NCBI GenBank assembly: GCA_024760905.1
Contig: CM045729.1
Span: 48,004,580-48,068,579 of the forward strand
Length of the DNA stretch: 64,000 bases
DNA from: Plotosus lineatus
Lineage: Eukaryota > Chordata > Actinopteri > Siluriformes > Plotosidae
Direction of reading: 5' to 3'
The position numbers and the translations under genes are program-made. Of this stretch, positions 38,942 to 48,611 are shown piece after piece. Position 1 is the first letter of the stretch, and every line of letters starts with the position of its first letter. The notes beneath the pieces were generated by a model that saw only the letters and a program-made list of their open reading frames with translations, made no database searches and was not told the origin of the DNA.

Positions 38942-41900
38942 ATGAGTTTGCAAGAGTACTTCCATGATTAGAGAGCCAACAGAGTTCCTTATTTTCTTAG
39001 TATTATATAAAAATAGGCACAAGTTTCTAATGACACATTCATTTGTTGAAGACATTAAATTAACAAAGCTATATTTTGATAATGGGTAGTTCATGTGTTT
39101 AGCTAAAAGATAATTTCTCATAAGACTGTAGGCTTTGCAATAAAGCAGTATACACATATTTCATCTTCAATTAAATTAAGATTACGTTTTTAGCAGAAAG
39201 GACAAAATCTTAAGACCGAAGGCACAATATTGTATCTGCCGGTTTCTTTGCTCAATCCGAAATTACTACATCTGAATTTTGTCAAGCAATTTCTTAAATA
39301 CGGGGCTAAATCTAAGCTAAGCTACGTCTCAACATTTAGTAGGGACTTAAAAAGTACGTATATAATTTGAGCACTTGGTAGTACAGTATTATAAAGTGAT
39401 GAAGACCAGTCTTGTGATAAATTGTCAGGTAGTCTTTGCTTAAAGGCAGTGGTGGTCTAGTGGTATAGGGCACTGGATCACTGATCCTAAGGTTGGGGGT
39501 TCGAGTCCCACTCTCCACAAGGTTGTCACTGCCCCCCCCCAGTGCAGCTAACTGGGTTATCAAAAGGTGGGCCATGTCTCTCACTGTCTATGGTGAGAGG
39601 TTCATGTAAAAGAACCATTGCTGACTTTCATAAAGAGTCGCTGCAAAGCCGTCAGCGTGTTTCTGTCCCTTGCTAAAGGGTTGTGTCAGGAAGGGCATCC
39701 GGCGTAAAAACCTATACCAAATCAAACGTGCAAACCATTCACTGTGGCGACCCCTGAAAAAGGGGAAAAGGAGAAATCATCATCAGTCTTTGCTTAAATA
39801 CAGCAATAAAATAATCTGTATCCCCAATATCTTGAGATCCAAACAAATCCTAATCTAAATAGAATATTTTAAATATGAGAGGCCCATGTGAAGCGCCAAG
39901 ATTCATCTAAAGATTTTAACACTAAATCGAGATGAGGTATTCTAAAGCTGGGAAGAGTTAAGAGTCTACACCAATATTTCACTGCCCTACACATGTAAGT
40001 AAGCTGAAGAGGGAACAGGCCACATTCTCCAAGAACCATAATGTTACATGTACTTTTACTAACTTTTGCTTTCATTTAGATTAGATAGGAACATGGACCA
40101 TTTATTTAAACAAGTCATTTGAACAGTGGTAATTCTATAATCTTGATTTTGTTGAAGTAGAACTATCAAGCCTAAGGGCAGTGGGCAGGTCTTTTGGACC
40201 CATAATGGGGTTAGGTGTCCCAGCCACAAATCTCCACTGTCATGTGTGCATACCATAAGACAAGTCCGTAAGAGGAGGACCCGTCTCCCTACGCATGTGA
40301 TGATTGGATCCGGCAGATTGTGAGGAAGAAACCACCAAACTGGTTCAGTGGATAAGAGGGCAGACTCAACAAAGCATCGTGGAGCGCAACCAGGGCACAG
40401 TGAGACACGCAGGACACTGCTGGCTATCCACTGCATCCTGACCTGTGTCGTGCCACTGGACTCGGATAGGCCGGGACAAGAGAGTGAAGCTGGCGATCTG
40501 CGCAACTTTCCCTCACTTAATTCCAAGTCAAGCACAAGTCATGACTTCACCCATACCGCAGATCATTGATCTGATATGAAGTCACGGTCATCTTCAAGCT
40601 CGAATGATGAACAACAGCCCATTTAGATTCCTACTAAAAGCATGTCCTGAAGATTTTGTCCTCTTACCCTGAATAAATATTTAGCATTAAGGGGTGTCTT
40701 TAAAGCATTTATTACAACATAAAGCATTGCTTCACTCTCAAACCTCTATTTAGTTCTTCATCTTTTAACATCTGCAGTTTTTCACATTAATGAGTAACCC
40801 AGAAAATACAAAGTCCTCTGTTTTGACAACTCTTAGAAACATTACTGAGTGTTACAAAGCATGGGCACCTGAAATTTTTGTAAATGTCTTTTAGGAAACC
40901 ACATCACATCAATATTTAATCATTAAAAATTGTAACATTGCAACATATTACAACTAGCCCAAGAGACAGACACTTAAAAAAAAAAAAAAAAAAATTCAAA
41001 ACTTCTGACCACATTTTAAAACACCACAGTTCTGTGGCGTATAGTGTTCTCTCACCTCAGGAAAGGTGTGTGTTTTCTGGAACTGAGAAACAGAGTAGGC
41101 ACGTACATAGTCTCCCATTTCCTCACGAGTCTCTATCGCTCTCTTTACCAGCCACTGCAGCAGCAGAGAGGTGGAAACACAATGTTTTGCCTAACCAATA
41201 GTACTGAGGTAATGCTATGTTCATTTATAATTCTCCATCATAAAAATATAATGATCAAGTAAAATAATTATTAATAATACGTGCACTGGCAACACACTGA
41301 CAACCAAACAGAGATGGATATTAAAAAAAAACTTGAAACATTACAGCTCGGAAGAAAAAAAACAAACAACAAAAAAACCAAAAAAAAAAACAACAGGATC
41401 CTAGTTCACCTGGATGACGGGGAAAATATGGATAAAGTCAAGGCCTTGGATTTGATGTGGCTCAAGCCTATGAGGACACTTCATCTTAGGTAGAACAGAA
41501 ACAATCTTCTCTGTCAGTGCTCTGGAAAACAAAAAGAAAATATATTGAATAAAGTACCTTAACACAGTTAAGCCTCTGTGACTGTCATGGGACAGCATTT
41601 AGCAGAACTACAGCATCGATCATGGTTTGCACAGACTGTTTGAACTTTTCAAGGACATTTCCAGGATGTTGTGCAAATTTTCAAGAACATTCTGATCATT
41701 ATAGAATAAGTGAAATCAATGTATTTGAAGACATATTATAGAAAAATAAGGTTTTAAATAAGTAATACTAATAAGCCATACTTTTATTTCAGTTATTTAA
41801 TTCTGTTATACATAATTCAAGATACAAATGGCATTGTATTATCATCTAGTTTTCTTTTAATTCTTGGAGTTTTTTTGCAACAGCCTGATGAACTGTATTT

Positions 41901-44144
41901 TTTTCATTTGCTGTTTTTATCAAAGCATTTGCTTCAGTAGCAAATTTCATTTTCCCTGTTTCCTCTGCTTTATTGTACAGACTGTCAGCAGTTTTATTCA
42001 GGTGAAGTTCATCTGTGACTCTTCGTGATTCATAATATTAGAGATTTCCTTTCTCCTTTTTCAGGGGTCGCCACAGCCAATGGTTCGCATGTTTGATTTG
42101 GTATAGGTTTTTACGCTGGATGCCCTTCCTGACACAACCCTTTAGCAAGGGACAAACACAGTGACAGCTTTGCAGCTACTCTTTACAAAGGCAGCAATGG
42201 TTCTTTTACATGTCTCTCACCATAGTCAGTGAGAGACATGGCTGGCCTTTGATAACCCAGTTAGCTGCATTGGCAGAGGGGGACAGTGACAACCTTGTGG
42301 AGAGTGGGACTCAAACCCACAACCCTAGGATCAGCGATCCAGCACCTTTTACCACCCTATAATATTAATACTTCCCAAAAGATGGCGCTACAACACTACA
42401 ACATACCACGTCAGCGAACTGGATGTGTTTACATACAAATATTTGCACACATTCGACTCGAGTGTATTTTTTGGGCTATTAAATTTTTTTAAATCTTCAG
42501 TAAATATTAATTCACGGACAAATGTTTATTTCAAGGAGTACGATTATGAAAATCAAGGCATTTTCAATGGGTTTTTCTGATTTCCAGGACTTTTCAAGGC
42601 CCTGTGCGGACCTTGACCTTGACAGGGTGCCCTCGCATCTGTCTTCCTTCTGGTTCTGTTTATTCTTAGTTATACGGTCATAATCAGTCGAGTCCCTGCT
42701 TGCACTCAACATTAATACTATCTCTTCTTTAAACTTTTAATTGTAATTATTAAATGTCAATGAAAATTTTAACTTCATCATGGCACAGCGGGAAGGTGCT
42801 GGATTACCAATCCTAAAGTTGGGGGTTCAAGCCCCATTGTCAATGGTTGTCACTGCTGTTCCCCCAGTGCAGCTAACTGGGTTATCAAAGGCCAGCCATG
42901 TCTCTCACTGACTATGGTGAGAGGCATGTAAAAGAACCATTGCTGCCTTTGTAAAGAGTAGCCTGTATAGCCGTCATGGTATTCTGCCCTTTTTCTGGCC
43001 TGGCAAGCTGTCCAGGGTGTACTCTGCAGAGATGGGCGCGAGCCTCCCTGCAACCCTAATTAGGATTAAGCGGCTCAGAAAATGAATGAATGAATAACTT
43101 CATCATCATCATCATGTTCCTCCACTTAATCCAGGGTTATGGAAGCAGCAGCGAAGCAATGAGGTCCAGACATCCCTCTCCCCAGCCACTTCCTCCAGCT
43201 CTTCCGGGGTACAGGGGGGTACACTGAGGCATTCCCAGACCAGCCTAGAAACATAATTCCTCCAGCATGTTCTGGGTTGACCCCGGAGTCTGTTCCTGGT
43301 TGGACATGCCAGAAACACCACACCAGGGAGGGGTTCGAGAGGAATTCTAACCAGATGCTCAAGCCACCTGAACTGGCTCCTCTCAATGTGCAAGAGCAGC
43401 GATGCTACTCCGAGCTTCTCCCAGATGGCCGAGCTCTGACCCTATCTCTAAGGAAGAGCCCCGCCACCCTGTGAAGGAAGTACATTTTAGCCACTTGTAC
43501 CCGCACCGCAATCTTGTTCTTTCGGTCTCTACCCAAACGTCGTGACCATTAGGTGAGGGTTGCAACGTAAAGTGACTGGTAAGTTAAGAGCGTCGCCTTG
43601 CGGCCCAGCTCCCTCTTCATCACAACGGTCAAGCTCCGCTTTACAGCAGAGGCTGCAGCGATCCACATTTCAATCTCCTGCGCCATCCTTTACTCACTCA
43701 TGAACAAGACCCTGAGATACTTGAACTCCTCCACTTGGGGCCAGACCTCATTACAGACCCGGAGGGTTCATTCCAGCCTTTTCCAGCTGAGAACCATTCG
43801 GCTTTGAATCACTCCAATGAGAGCTGGAAGTCCTGGCTTGATGAAGCAAAAAGGACAACATCATCTGCAAAAAGCAGAGACGAGATTCTATGGCCACCAA
43901 ACCAGAACCCCTCAACGTGGCAGCACCCAGAAATTCTATCCATAAAAATTATGAACAGAATCGGTGACAGAGGACAGCCTTTGCTTACTCCAACCCACAT
44001 TTTGAATATTTCAGAGTTTTGATTTGCCAAATCCAACTCACATCTTCTGTCCGATGGTGGAATTTTCTTGAAAGAGCAGATCAACATCTATGTCAAAGTT
44101 ACACGTTGTGATGCACCATGTCATGCCTCCAACCACCTGTATGC

Positions 44145-44176
<32 letters not shown>

Positions 44177-44949
44177 GTCTCAGGGAAAAAATGCTGACTG
44201 ACATGTTTAAGTAGAAAATAGCTAAATCTGTTTAATAATGTGTCTGTACCTTATCAAATGGTGAGAGGCCCTTGATACGTGCTCGGAAATACCCAGCAGC
44301 AAGCAACAGCTCGAGGATTTCAGCCAACTTGATACTCTGTTCCTCATCTTCACGTGTCTCCACCTGTACCACATCAACAACAATACAAGTCAACCCTCTG
44401 ATGATTTCCCCTGGTTTTTTTTCCACACTTCATTGCTCCAAGCAACCCAGAGTGCTCGGCACAAACTGTTCTCTACATTAAAGAGGGGCAGGAGTGCTTC
44501 AAATTTCTTGGAGTCCACATCTCTGACTTCACCTAGACCACAAACATCTCCCACCAGGTGGGGAAAGCACAACAAAGGACGTACTTCCTCAGAAAGCTCT
44601 GACAAACCCGTATACCCTGACCCCGACTGAAAGTTTTACCACTCCGCCTTAGAGAGCCTCCTAAGCTACTGCTGTACAGTGTGGTTCACTGTTGCACTGC
44701 AGAGGGCAGTAAGGCCTTAGGTGAGGTGGTGACAGCAGAGCGGGCAATTGTAACTACACCCCCCCCCCCCCCCCCCAGTGACATTTACACTGATTGACTT
44801 CGGAGGAGAGCCAGTAGAATTATCCTCACATCCATACATCCTTTTCTCCCATCTCCCCTCCAGAAAAAGGTACAGGACACTAAAAAAAATGAACAGACTC
44901 AAGAACAGCTTATGCCTCCAAGCTGTTAAACATTCAACCCCACCACTGT

Positions 44950-45000
<51 letters not shown>

Positions 45001-45202
45001 ACTGACTGAACAAACATCATTTAGACCATCTTCCCGGACAGTGCATTACTCCTGTTAGAACAGGTCTCCATCATAACATTTTAGCACTTTATAAGTAAAA
45101 GCTCTACCTCTTACCAGTTATATCGGGGACCTTTCTGGGTATGTGTGAATATATGTATAGCCTGTAAGTGTGTGAAGAGATAAACAGGTGTGTGTGTGTA
45201 TG

Positions 45203-45236
<34 letters not shown>

Positions 45237-45503
45237 ATAAAAATAAAAGGACAGGACAAAGACTTTCTATTGAAACTCCATTTATCACTACAGATCTGTT
45301 TCGAGGGGTGGTAAAACCATCCTCTCTCTTCAGGTGATTACAGAGAATGATTACAAAGTGCTGGGGGCGGTACTATGTCGATGAACATGGCGTCCTCTAG
45401 ATGGGGTGGTGTTCATTATGTATTCGGAGGTGGGTTCTCTTAAATATTGGTATCGATACATGCATATATGTGCATAATTTTTTTTTTTTAACATGCCCGT
45501 GGA

Positions 45504-45560
<57 letters not shown>

Positions 45561-48500
45561 TTGTGCAAAAGTTTTTGCCCCTGACCAATTTGACATTTTT
45601 TTGCACGTTTGTCACGGTCATCCATTTCAAGTCAAGCAAACCTAAATATTATACAAAAGATAAAACATAAGTACAACACAAAATGCAGTTTTCAGTTCCA
45701 TTTGCATTTATTACGGGGAAAAACATCTGAACCTACAACGACCGGTGTGAATAGGTAATTGACGCCTAAACCTAATAGCGAGTTGAACCACCTTTTGTAG
45801 CAATAACTGCAGTCAAGCGTTTGCGATAAGAGGCGATGAGTCTTTCACATCACTGTGATGGGATTTTGACCCAGTCTTCTCTGCAGAATTGTTTAAGATC
45901 AAGCAGATTGAATGGTTTTCGGACATGAACAGCCTGTTTAAGGTCATGCCACAGCATCTCAATAGGGTTCAGGTCGAGACTTTGACTAGGCCACTCCAAA
46001 ACCATCACTTTCTTCTTTTTTAGCCTTTCAGAAGTGGATTTGCTGGTGTGCTTCCGATCATTGTCTTGCTGCAGAGCCCAGGTGCACTTTTAACGTAAGG
46101 TCTCGAAATGATGGATGAACGTTCTTCTCCAGGATTTCTTGGTATAGCGAGCAGAATTCATGGTTCCATCAATCATGACAAGTTGCCCAGGTCCTAAAGC
46201 AGCAAAGCAGGCCCAGATCATCACACTTCCACCACCATGTTTCATTGTTGGCACAATGTTCTTTTTACCAAATGCAGTGTTCCTTTTGCGCCAGATATAA
46301 CGGGATGCATTTCTCCCAAAAAGTTCAACTTTAGTTTCCTCAGTCCAGAGGACATTTTCCCAAAAGCTTTGGGGATGATCAAGATGATTCTTGGCAAAAG
46401 TGAGTTGTGCCTTGATATTCTTTTTGTCAGCAGTGGCTTTCGCCTTGGAACTCTTCCATGGATGCCATTTTTGCCTTGTGTCTTTCTAATGATAAGAGTC
46501 ATGAACAATGACATTAATTGAGGCAGGTGAGGCTTGTAGTTGTTTAGATGTGGTTTCTGGATCCTTTGTGACTTCACCAGTTAGTCTGTGCTGTGCTCTT
46601 AGAGTAATTTTGGTAGGTTGGCCATTCCTGGGAAGGGTCAACACTGTGCCATACCTTCTCGATTTACGGACAATGGCTCCGACAGTGGTCCGCTGAAGTC
46701 CCAAAGATTTACCAATGACTTTGTATCCTTTTCCGGACTGAAATATCTCTATAATCTTCTTTGCTCTTGAAGCTCACTGGATCATGGCATGCTGATGTGT
46801 GTTCAGTGTGGCCTACGTCACCTTGTCAGACAGGTTTTATGTTAGGGCTCTCCTGATTACAAATGTCTGGCAGCGATCAGGCCTGGGTGTGGTCATGAAA
46901 TTGAACTCCGTTTTCCCCAATAATAGGATGAATCACAATTACCTCACCTTATAACAAGGGGGCAATTACGTTTTCACAGAGATTCATGTAGGATTGGACA
47001 GGATTTTTCTGTTAATAAATAAAATCACAACAGGAAAACCTCATTTTTTGAATACTTGGGTTATCTTTGTGTAATGTTTAAATTTGTTTGATAATCTAAA
47101 AAAGTTCAGTGTGACAAAGGTGCAAAAAAAATAAATAAATAAAATAAAAAATCTGATGGTCTGGTGAGCTGTTCAGGATATACACCCCACCCTTCGCTTG
47201 GTGTTGGATCGTATGGGCTCCAGCCTCCCTGTGACCCAAATAAAAGATTAAGAGATTCATCATTCATTCATTCTCTGACGCGATTAATCCTAATTATTGT
47301 TGCGGGGAGGCTGGCGTCCATCTCAGCCATCTCTGGGCGAGGTCTGGGCGAGGGCGGGATACACTCCGGACAGCTTGCCAGGTTATCATATGACTAACAC
47401 TCACACCTAGGGGTGATTTGGAACAGCCAATTAACCAACTGTGAATGTTTTTGGACTGGGGAGAAAACTGTAGGAAACCCACATGAGCACGGGGAGAGCA
47501 CGGGGGAGAGCACGCAAACTCCACACAGAGACGAATCAAACCCAGGCCCTTCTCGCTGTGAGGCAGACATGCCTCGTACCATTACGTCAATGGAGGAGAA
47601 CATGCAAACTCCGCCCAGAACATTCGCAAGCTGGGAATCGAACCCAGGCCTTTCCTGGTCTGAGGCTGTGGACATGCGAAGGACTACACCACCACCTTGC
47701 TGCCTAGAGTGACTCATAAATGAAATTAACTAGGTTAAATTGTTACAGAAGTACAGTACTGAGACCAATTATAGTTACTATTTCCATGGTCCACTTTAAC
47801 AGTTCAGTTCATTTTTTGTAACCGCTCAAGCCTAATTAGGGTCGCAGGGAGGTGGGTGCTCATCCCAGCCGACTTCAGGCGAGGGCAGAGTACACCATGG
47901 ACAGCTCACCAGGCCACCACAGGGCAGAAACACGCTGAAGGCTTTGTGGCGTACTCTTGTCGAAAGTCAGCAATGGTTCTTTTACATCAACCTCACACCA
48001 TAGACAGTGAGAGACATGGCCGTCCTTTGATAACCCAGTTAGCTGCACTGGGGGGACAGCGACAACCTTGTGGAAAGTGGGACTCGAACCCCCAACCTTA
48101 AGATCAGCGATCCAGCACCCTATACCACTAGGCCACCACTTTAACAGTCTGCAGTTTCAAAATAATAATAAATAAATACACCACACCGTGTAAGGAGCTG
48201 TGGGTGTCAGACATCACATGATCAAGGCACGTTAATAAATTCTGATGTCTTTATTTTGTGTCTGTGTGGATTGCTTTCTGAAATCGATGTGTTAAATTAA
48301 AAAATACGATTAAATCTTATGACAGCTGGAGCTCACTGGTGACTGACAACATTTTGATAACTTTAACGGGCGAGGTGAGATGCAGTCACTGCACTGCGCG
48401 AGGGATGCTAGCTACTGTATAGCACTTCGCTAACAACAACGCTAGAGCTGACAATCAACAAACGCAGAGACGTTTCTATTAGATCTGTGCGTTCTTTTAC

Positions 48501-48611
48501 CACGATTCTATTCCACTGTACTCATACCTGGATGATGTTACCCTCCTGATCGTACTGAGCGCCGATTTTCGAGCCTGTTCTCACTTTCCGAAAAACAGTG
48601 GACGCCGCCAT
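26259..48611 (-). CDS. CCDC93: CCDC93, CCC-complex coiled-coil subunit (complete, 23 coding exons)
   Basis: Coding exons (transcript order, + coordinates): 48528-48611, 44250-44363, 44042-44136, 41410-41521, 41056-41154, 37879-37935, 37106-37206, 35505-35541, 34231-34329, 32864-32914, 32689-32775, 32161-32274, 32006-32068, 31785-31858, 31577-31658, 31397-31471, 31236-31307, 31045-31153, 30838-30920, 30323-30360, 28467-28551, 28214-28327, 26259-26315. They sum to 1902 nt, 633 residues plus TAA, close to the length I recall for human CCDC93 (about 630). Residues 1 to about 170 form the N-terminal calponin-homology-like region; from about residue 300 on the sequence is heptad-rich coiled coil. 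The family protein works with CCDC22 and COMMD proteins (CCC complex) in endosome-to-surface cargo recycling. All introns are GT-AG and no stop or frameshift is present. I assembled this by splice sites and by remembered family similarity, not by a search. Confidence 0.95.
26430..27953 (+). mobile_element. Tc1-type transposon (GTTCAAAATAATAGCAG family)
   Basis: Right end ACTGCTATTATTTTGAACAC and left end TTGTGTTCAACAATAGCAGT are inverted; an internal direct repeat of the left end occurs near 26609. Transposase remnant at about 26780-27690 (CAACAAGACAACGACCCCCA for the second Asp; TTAATTCAATAGAAAACTTG for the Glu region) has many stops. Confidence 0.7.
28214..28327 (-). CDS. CCDC93: CCDC93 exon 22
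   Basis: Residues 578-615, [20 protein letters not shown] to KTVKDFKE; donor gtgaga. Confidence 0.95.
28374..28440. repeat. (TA)n inside a 139-nt CCDC93 intron
   Basis: Begins 26 bp from the donor of exon 21 in transcript orientation. Confidence 0.95.
28467..28551 (-). CDS. CCDC93: CCDC93 exon 21
   Basis: Encodes [20 protein letters not shown] to QSRIK. The next intron is only 139 nt and largely (TA)n. Confidence 0.94.
29409..30116. mobile_element. Fold-back miniature element
   Basis: Ends CAGTGAGTC and GACTCACTG, TA flanks. Long internal arms (about 29596-29690 and 29870-29965) are near-complementary, e.g. GAGAGCCAATCCTTTCTGT versus ACAGAAAGGATTGGCTCTC. Inserted in an older repeat related to 21540-21760, which resumes at 30117. 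Confidence 0.75.
30323..30360 (-). CDS. CCDC93: CCDC93 exon 20 (38 nt)
   Basis: Micro-exon [12 protein letters not shown] with two bases of a split Gln codon, between ctcag and gtgagt. Confidence 0.9.
30838..30920 (-). CDS. CCDC93: CCDC93 exon 19
   Basis: Encodes [20 protein letters not shown] to VYLEKE. Confidence 0.94.
31020..31043. repeat. (CA)n next to CCDC93 exon 18
   Basis: Short dinucleotide run at the donor side. Confidence 0.9.
31045..31153 (-). CDS. CCDC93: CCDC93 exon 18
   Basis: Encodes [20 protein letters not shown] to FIELYSQ. A (CA)n tract starts at its donor. Confidence 0.93.
31236..31307 (-). CDS. CCDC93: CCDC93 exon 17
   Basis: Residues 449-472, [20 protein letters not shown] to RLLM. 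Confidence 0.92.
31397..31471 (-). CDS. CCDC93: CCDC93 exon 16
   Basis: Residues 424-448, [20 protein letters not shown] to DDQK. The donor AAG|gtcatt is weak (C at +3). Confidence 0.88.
31577..31658 (-). CDS. CCDC93: CCDC93 exon 15
   Basis: Encodes [20 protein letters not shown] to THCR. The donor is gtatat. Confidence 0.92.
31785..31858 (-). CDS. CCDC93: CCDC93 exon 14
   Basis: Encodes [20 protein letters not shown] to QADS and two bases of the next codon. Confidence 0.9.
32006..32068 (-). CDS. CCDC93: CCDC93 exon 13
   Basis: Residues 351-371, [20 protein letters not shown] and Glu. Confidence 0.9.
32161..32274 (-). CDS. CCDC93: CCDC93 exon 12
   Basis: Residues 313-350, including [18 protein letters not shown]. 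Confidence 0.93.
32689..32775 (-). CDS. CCDC93: CCDC93 exon 11
   Basis: Residues 284-312, [20 protein letters not shown] to FEYAEK, start of the coiled-coil half. Confidence 0.93.
32864..32914 (-). CDS. CCDC93: CCDC93 exon 10
   Basis: Residues 267-283, [17 protein letters not shown]. Confidence 0.9.
32987..33669 (+). mobile_element. pogo/Brinker-type element, copy 1
   Basis: Ends TACCATATTTTCCTGACTAT and the complement of TACCGTATTCCCCGGATTAT. Interior has ATG-led remnant at about 33192 related to [11 protein letters not shown], a Brinker-like DNA-binding N terminus, but broken. Confidence 0.65.
34231..34329 (-). CDS. CCDC93: CCDC93 exon 9
   Basis: Residues 234-266, [20 protein letters not shown] to DLQAAEE; acidic, probably disordered linker. 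Confidence 0.92.
34427..34733 (-). mobile_element. tRNA-derived SINE, tail B
   Basis: Tail (ATTC)n at the low end, then ATCCTAATTAG; head near 34733. Short duplication AATATTC at 34420-34426 and 34734-34740. Confidence 0.78.
35505..35541 (-). CDS. CCDC93: CCDC93 exon 8 (37 nt)
   Basis: Micro-exon encoding [12 protein letters not shown] between ttgacag and gtgagt. Confidence 0.88.
35616..36078 (-). mobile_element. pogo/Brinker-type element, copy 2
   Basis: Ends TACCGTATTTTCTGGACTAT and the complement of TACCGTATTTTCCGGACTAT. On the - strand from 35866 reads [20 protein letters not shown], then degenerates. Confidence 0.7.
36079..37105. other. CCDC93 intron, nothing recognised
   Basis: AT-rich intron sequence. 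I see no coding potential or repeat hallmark. Confidence 0.5.
37106..37206 (-). CDS. CCDC93: CCDC93 exon 7
   Basis: Encodes [20 protein letters not shown] to LLEYG and two bases of the next codon. A (CA)n tract abuts the acceptor. Confidence 0.94.
37208..37242. repeat. (CA)n microsatellite
   Basis: Lies immediately before the acceptor of CCDC93 exon 7 and may act as its polypyrimidine-like tract (GT-rich on the transcript). Confidence 0.9.
37313..37790. mobile_element. hAT-type miniature element
   Basis: Ends CAGGGGTCCCCACC and GGTTGGGGACCCCTG; imperfect 8-bp flanks GGGTAAAT / CAGTAAAT. Confidence 0.75.
37879..37935 (-). CDS. CCDC93: CCDC93 exon 6
   Basis: Residues 169-187, [19 protein letters not shown]. 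Confidence 0.93.
38186..38212. repeat. (TA)n microsatellite
   Basis: Short TA run. Confidence 0.9.
38361..38410 (-). mobile_element. SINE tail A fragment
   Basis: Only the 3' tail (TTTCCTTTTGGCTTTTCCCT, GTCGCCACAGCGAATGATTC) is present. Confidence 0.7.
38480..38719. mobile_element. hAT-type miniature element, 240 bp
   Basis: Perfect inverted ends CAGGGGTCTCAAACTCATTC. 8-bp flanks CCCCACAT / CCCTACAT (one mismatch). Confidence 0.85.
38818..38941. repeat. Compound TG/TA/CATA/CA microsatellite
   Basis: Four adjacent simple-repeat blocks. Confidence 0.95.
39445..39784 (+). mobile_element. tRNA-derived SINE, tail A (best copy)
   Basis: A box TGGTCTAGTGG and B box GGTTCGAGTCC intact. 14-bp perfect target duplication AGTCTTTGCTTAAA at 39431-39444 and 39785-39798. 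Confidence 0.92.
40059..40620. other. Unclassified sequence with a 158-codon open frame on the - strand
   Basis: The - strand frame 40535-40059 (starting [20 protein letters not shown]) has no motif I recognise. GC-rich composition unlike the surrounding intron suggests a repeat fragment rather than a gene. Confidence 0.3.
41056..41154 (-). CDS. CCDC93: CCDC93 exon 5
   Basis: Residues 136-168, [20 protein letters not shown] to THTFPE. Confidence 0.95.
41410..41521 (-). CDS. CCDC93: CCDC93 exon 4
   Basis: Encodes [20 protein letters not shown] to FIHIFPVIQ, residues to 135. Confidence 0.95.
42041..42358 (-). mobile_element. tRNA-derived SINE, tail A
   Basis: 9-bp duplication ATAATATTA at 42032-42040 and 42359-42367. 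Degraded head. Confidence 0.82.
42782..43095 (+). mobile_element. tRNA-derived SINE, tail B
   Basis: Head 5'-shortened; tail ends in (AATG)n. 11-bp duplication AACTTCATCAT at 42771-42781 and 43096-43106. Confidence 0.85.
43105..44010 (-). mobile_element. Rex3-type LINE fragment
   Basis: Same family as 15690-16850, with a (CAT)n tail at the low end and - strand reading [18 protein letters not shown] and [11 protein letters not shown], then frameshifted C-terminal pieces. Its 5' truncation point is about 30 bp from a CCDC93 donor. Confidence 0.72.
44042..44136 (-). CDS. CCDC93: CCDC93 exon 3
   Basis: Encodes [20 protein letters not shown] to STIGQK and two bases of the next codon. The donor lies about 40 bp from a Rex3 fragment. 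Confidence 0.95.
44250..44363 (-). CDS. CCDC93: CCDC93 exon 2
   Basis: Residues 29-66, [20 protein letters not shown] to LSPFDK, part of the N-terminal CH-like fold. Confidence 0.95.
44440..44945 (+). pseudogene. L2/CR1-like LINE C-terminal remnant
   Basis: Broken frames read [47 protein letters not shown] and [16 protein letters not shown], a common fish LINE C terminus. Interrupted by a C18 run at 44759-44776. Confidence 0.5.
44946..44998. repeat. (CA)n microsatellite
   Basis: Follows the LINE remnant. Confidence 0.95.
45188..45237. repeat. (GT)n(AT)n(CA)n microsatellite
   Basis: Adjacent to the second hammerhead-bearing fragment. Confidence 0.95.
45238..45341 (-). mobile_element. Small retroelement fragment carrying hammerhead-like sequence, copy 2
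   Basis: Inverse-oriented relative of 10066-10172, sharing the AATAAAAGGACAGGACA end and the ribozyme segment. The outer inverted repeat on the other side is absent. Confidence 0.55.
45282..45341 (-). ncRNA. Candidate hammerhead ribozyme, copy 2
   Basis: On the - strand: ATCAC (45339-45335), CTGAAGA (45334-45328), stem II with loop TTT instead of CTC, GAAA (45303-45300), ACAGATCTGT as short stem III, cleavage A at 45290, then GTGAT closing a 5-bp stem I. Core identical to copy 1; differences fall in loops and outer stem I. Confidence 0.65.
45507..45558. repeat. (TA)n(CA)n microsatellite
   Basis: Abuts a Tc1 element. Confidence 0.95.
45558..47134 (-). mobile_element. Tc1-type transposon (CAGTTGTGCAAAAG family), right end lost
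   Basis: Left terminus CAGTTGTGCAAAAGTTTTTG; the right side has the subterminal match (GTGACAAAGGTGCAAAAAAA) but not the final bases. Transposase on the - strand is broken. Confidence 0.75.
45960..46790 (-). pseudogene. Tc1 transposase pseudogene
   Basis: 46704-46486 reads [20 protein letters not shown]; later frames read [15 protein letters not shown] and, near 45960, the PDLNPIEML region. Frameshifts throughout. Confidence 0.7.
47258..47708 (-). mobile_element. Second tRNA-SINE-like family, copy 1
   Basis: - strand B box GGTTCGATTCC near 47640; body contains CACACCTAGGGGTGATTTGG; tail matches tail B (CCTAATTATTG near 47290, ATTC repeats). Confidence 0.6.
47805..48136 (-). mobile_element. 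tRNA-derived SINE, tail B
   Basis: 12-bp perfect duplication CACTTTAACAGT at 47793-47804 and 48137-48148. Head and B box (GGTTCGAGTCC on - strand) near 48090. Confidence 0.9.
48528..48611 (-). CDS. CCDC93: CCDC93 exon 1 (start codon)
   Basis: ATG at 48611-48609 in the context ACAATATGGCG. Encodes residues 1-28 ([20 protein letters not shown] and on to NIIQ); donor gtatga. Confidence 0.9.

Noticed and set aside
39445..39520. Possible tRNA-Glu gene
   Set aside because: A and B boxes are good, but the acceptor stem does not pair, the anticodon arm is not formed and the sequence continues into a SINE body with target duplications.
40059..40535. 158-codon frame on the - strand inside a CCDC93 intron
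   Set aside because: No recognisable motif, no splice or promoter context; most likely a repeat fragment that happens to be open.
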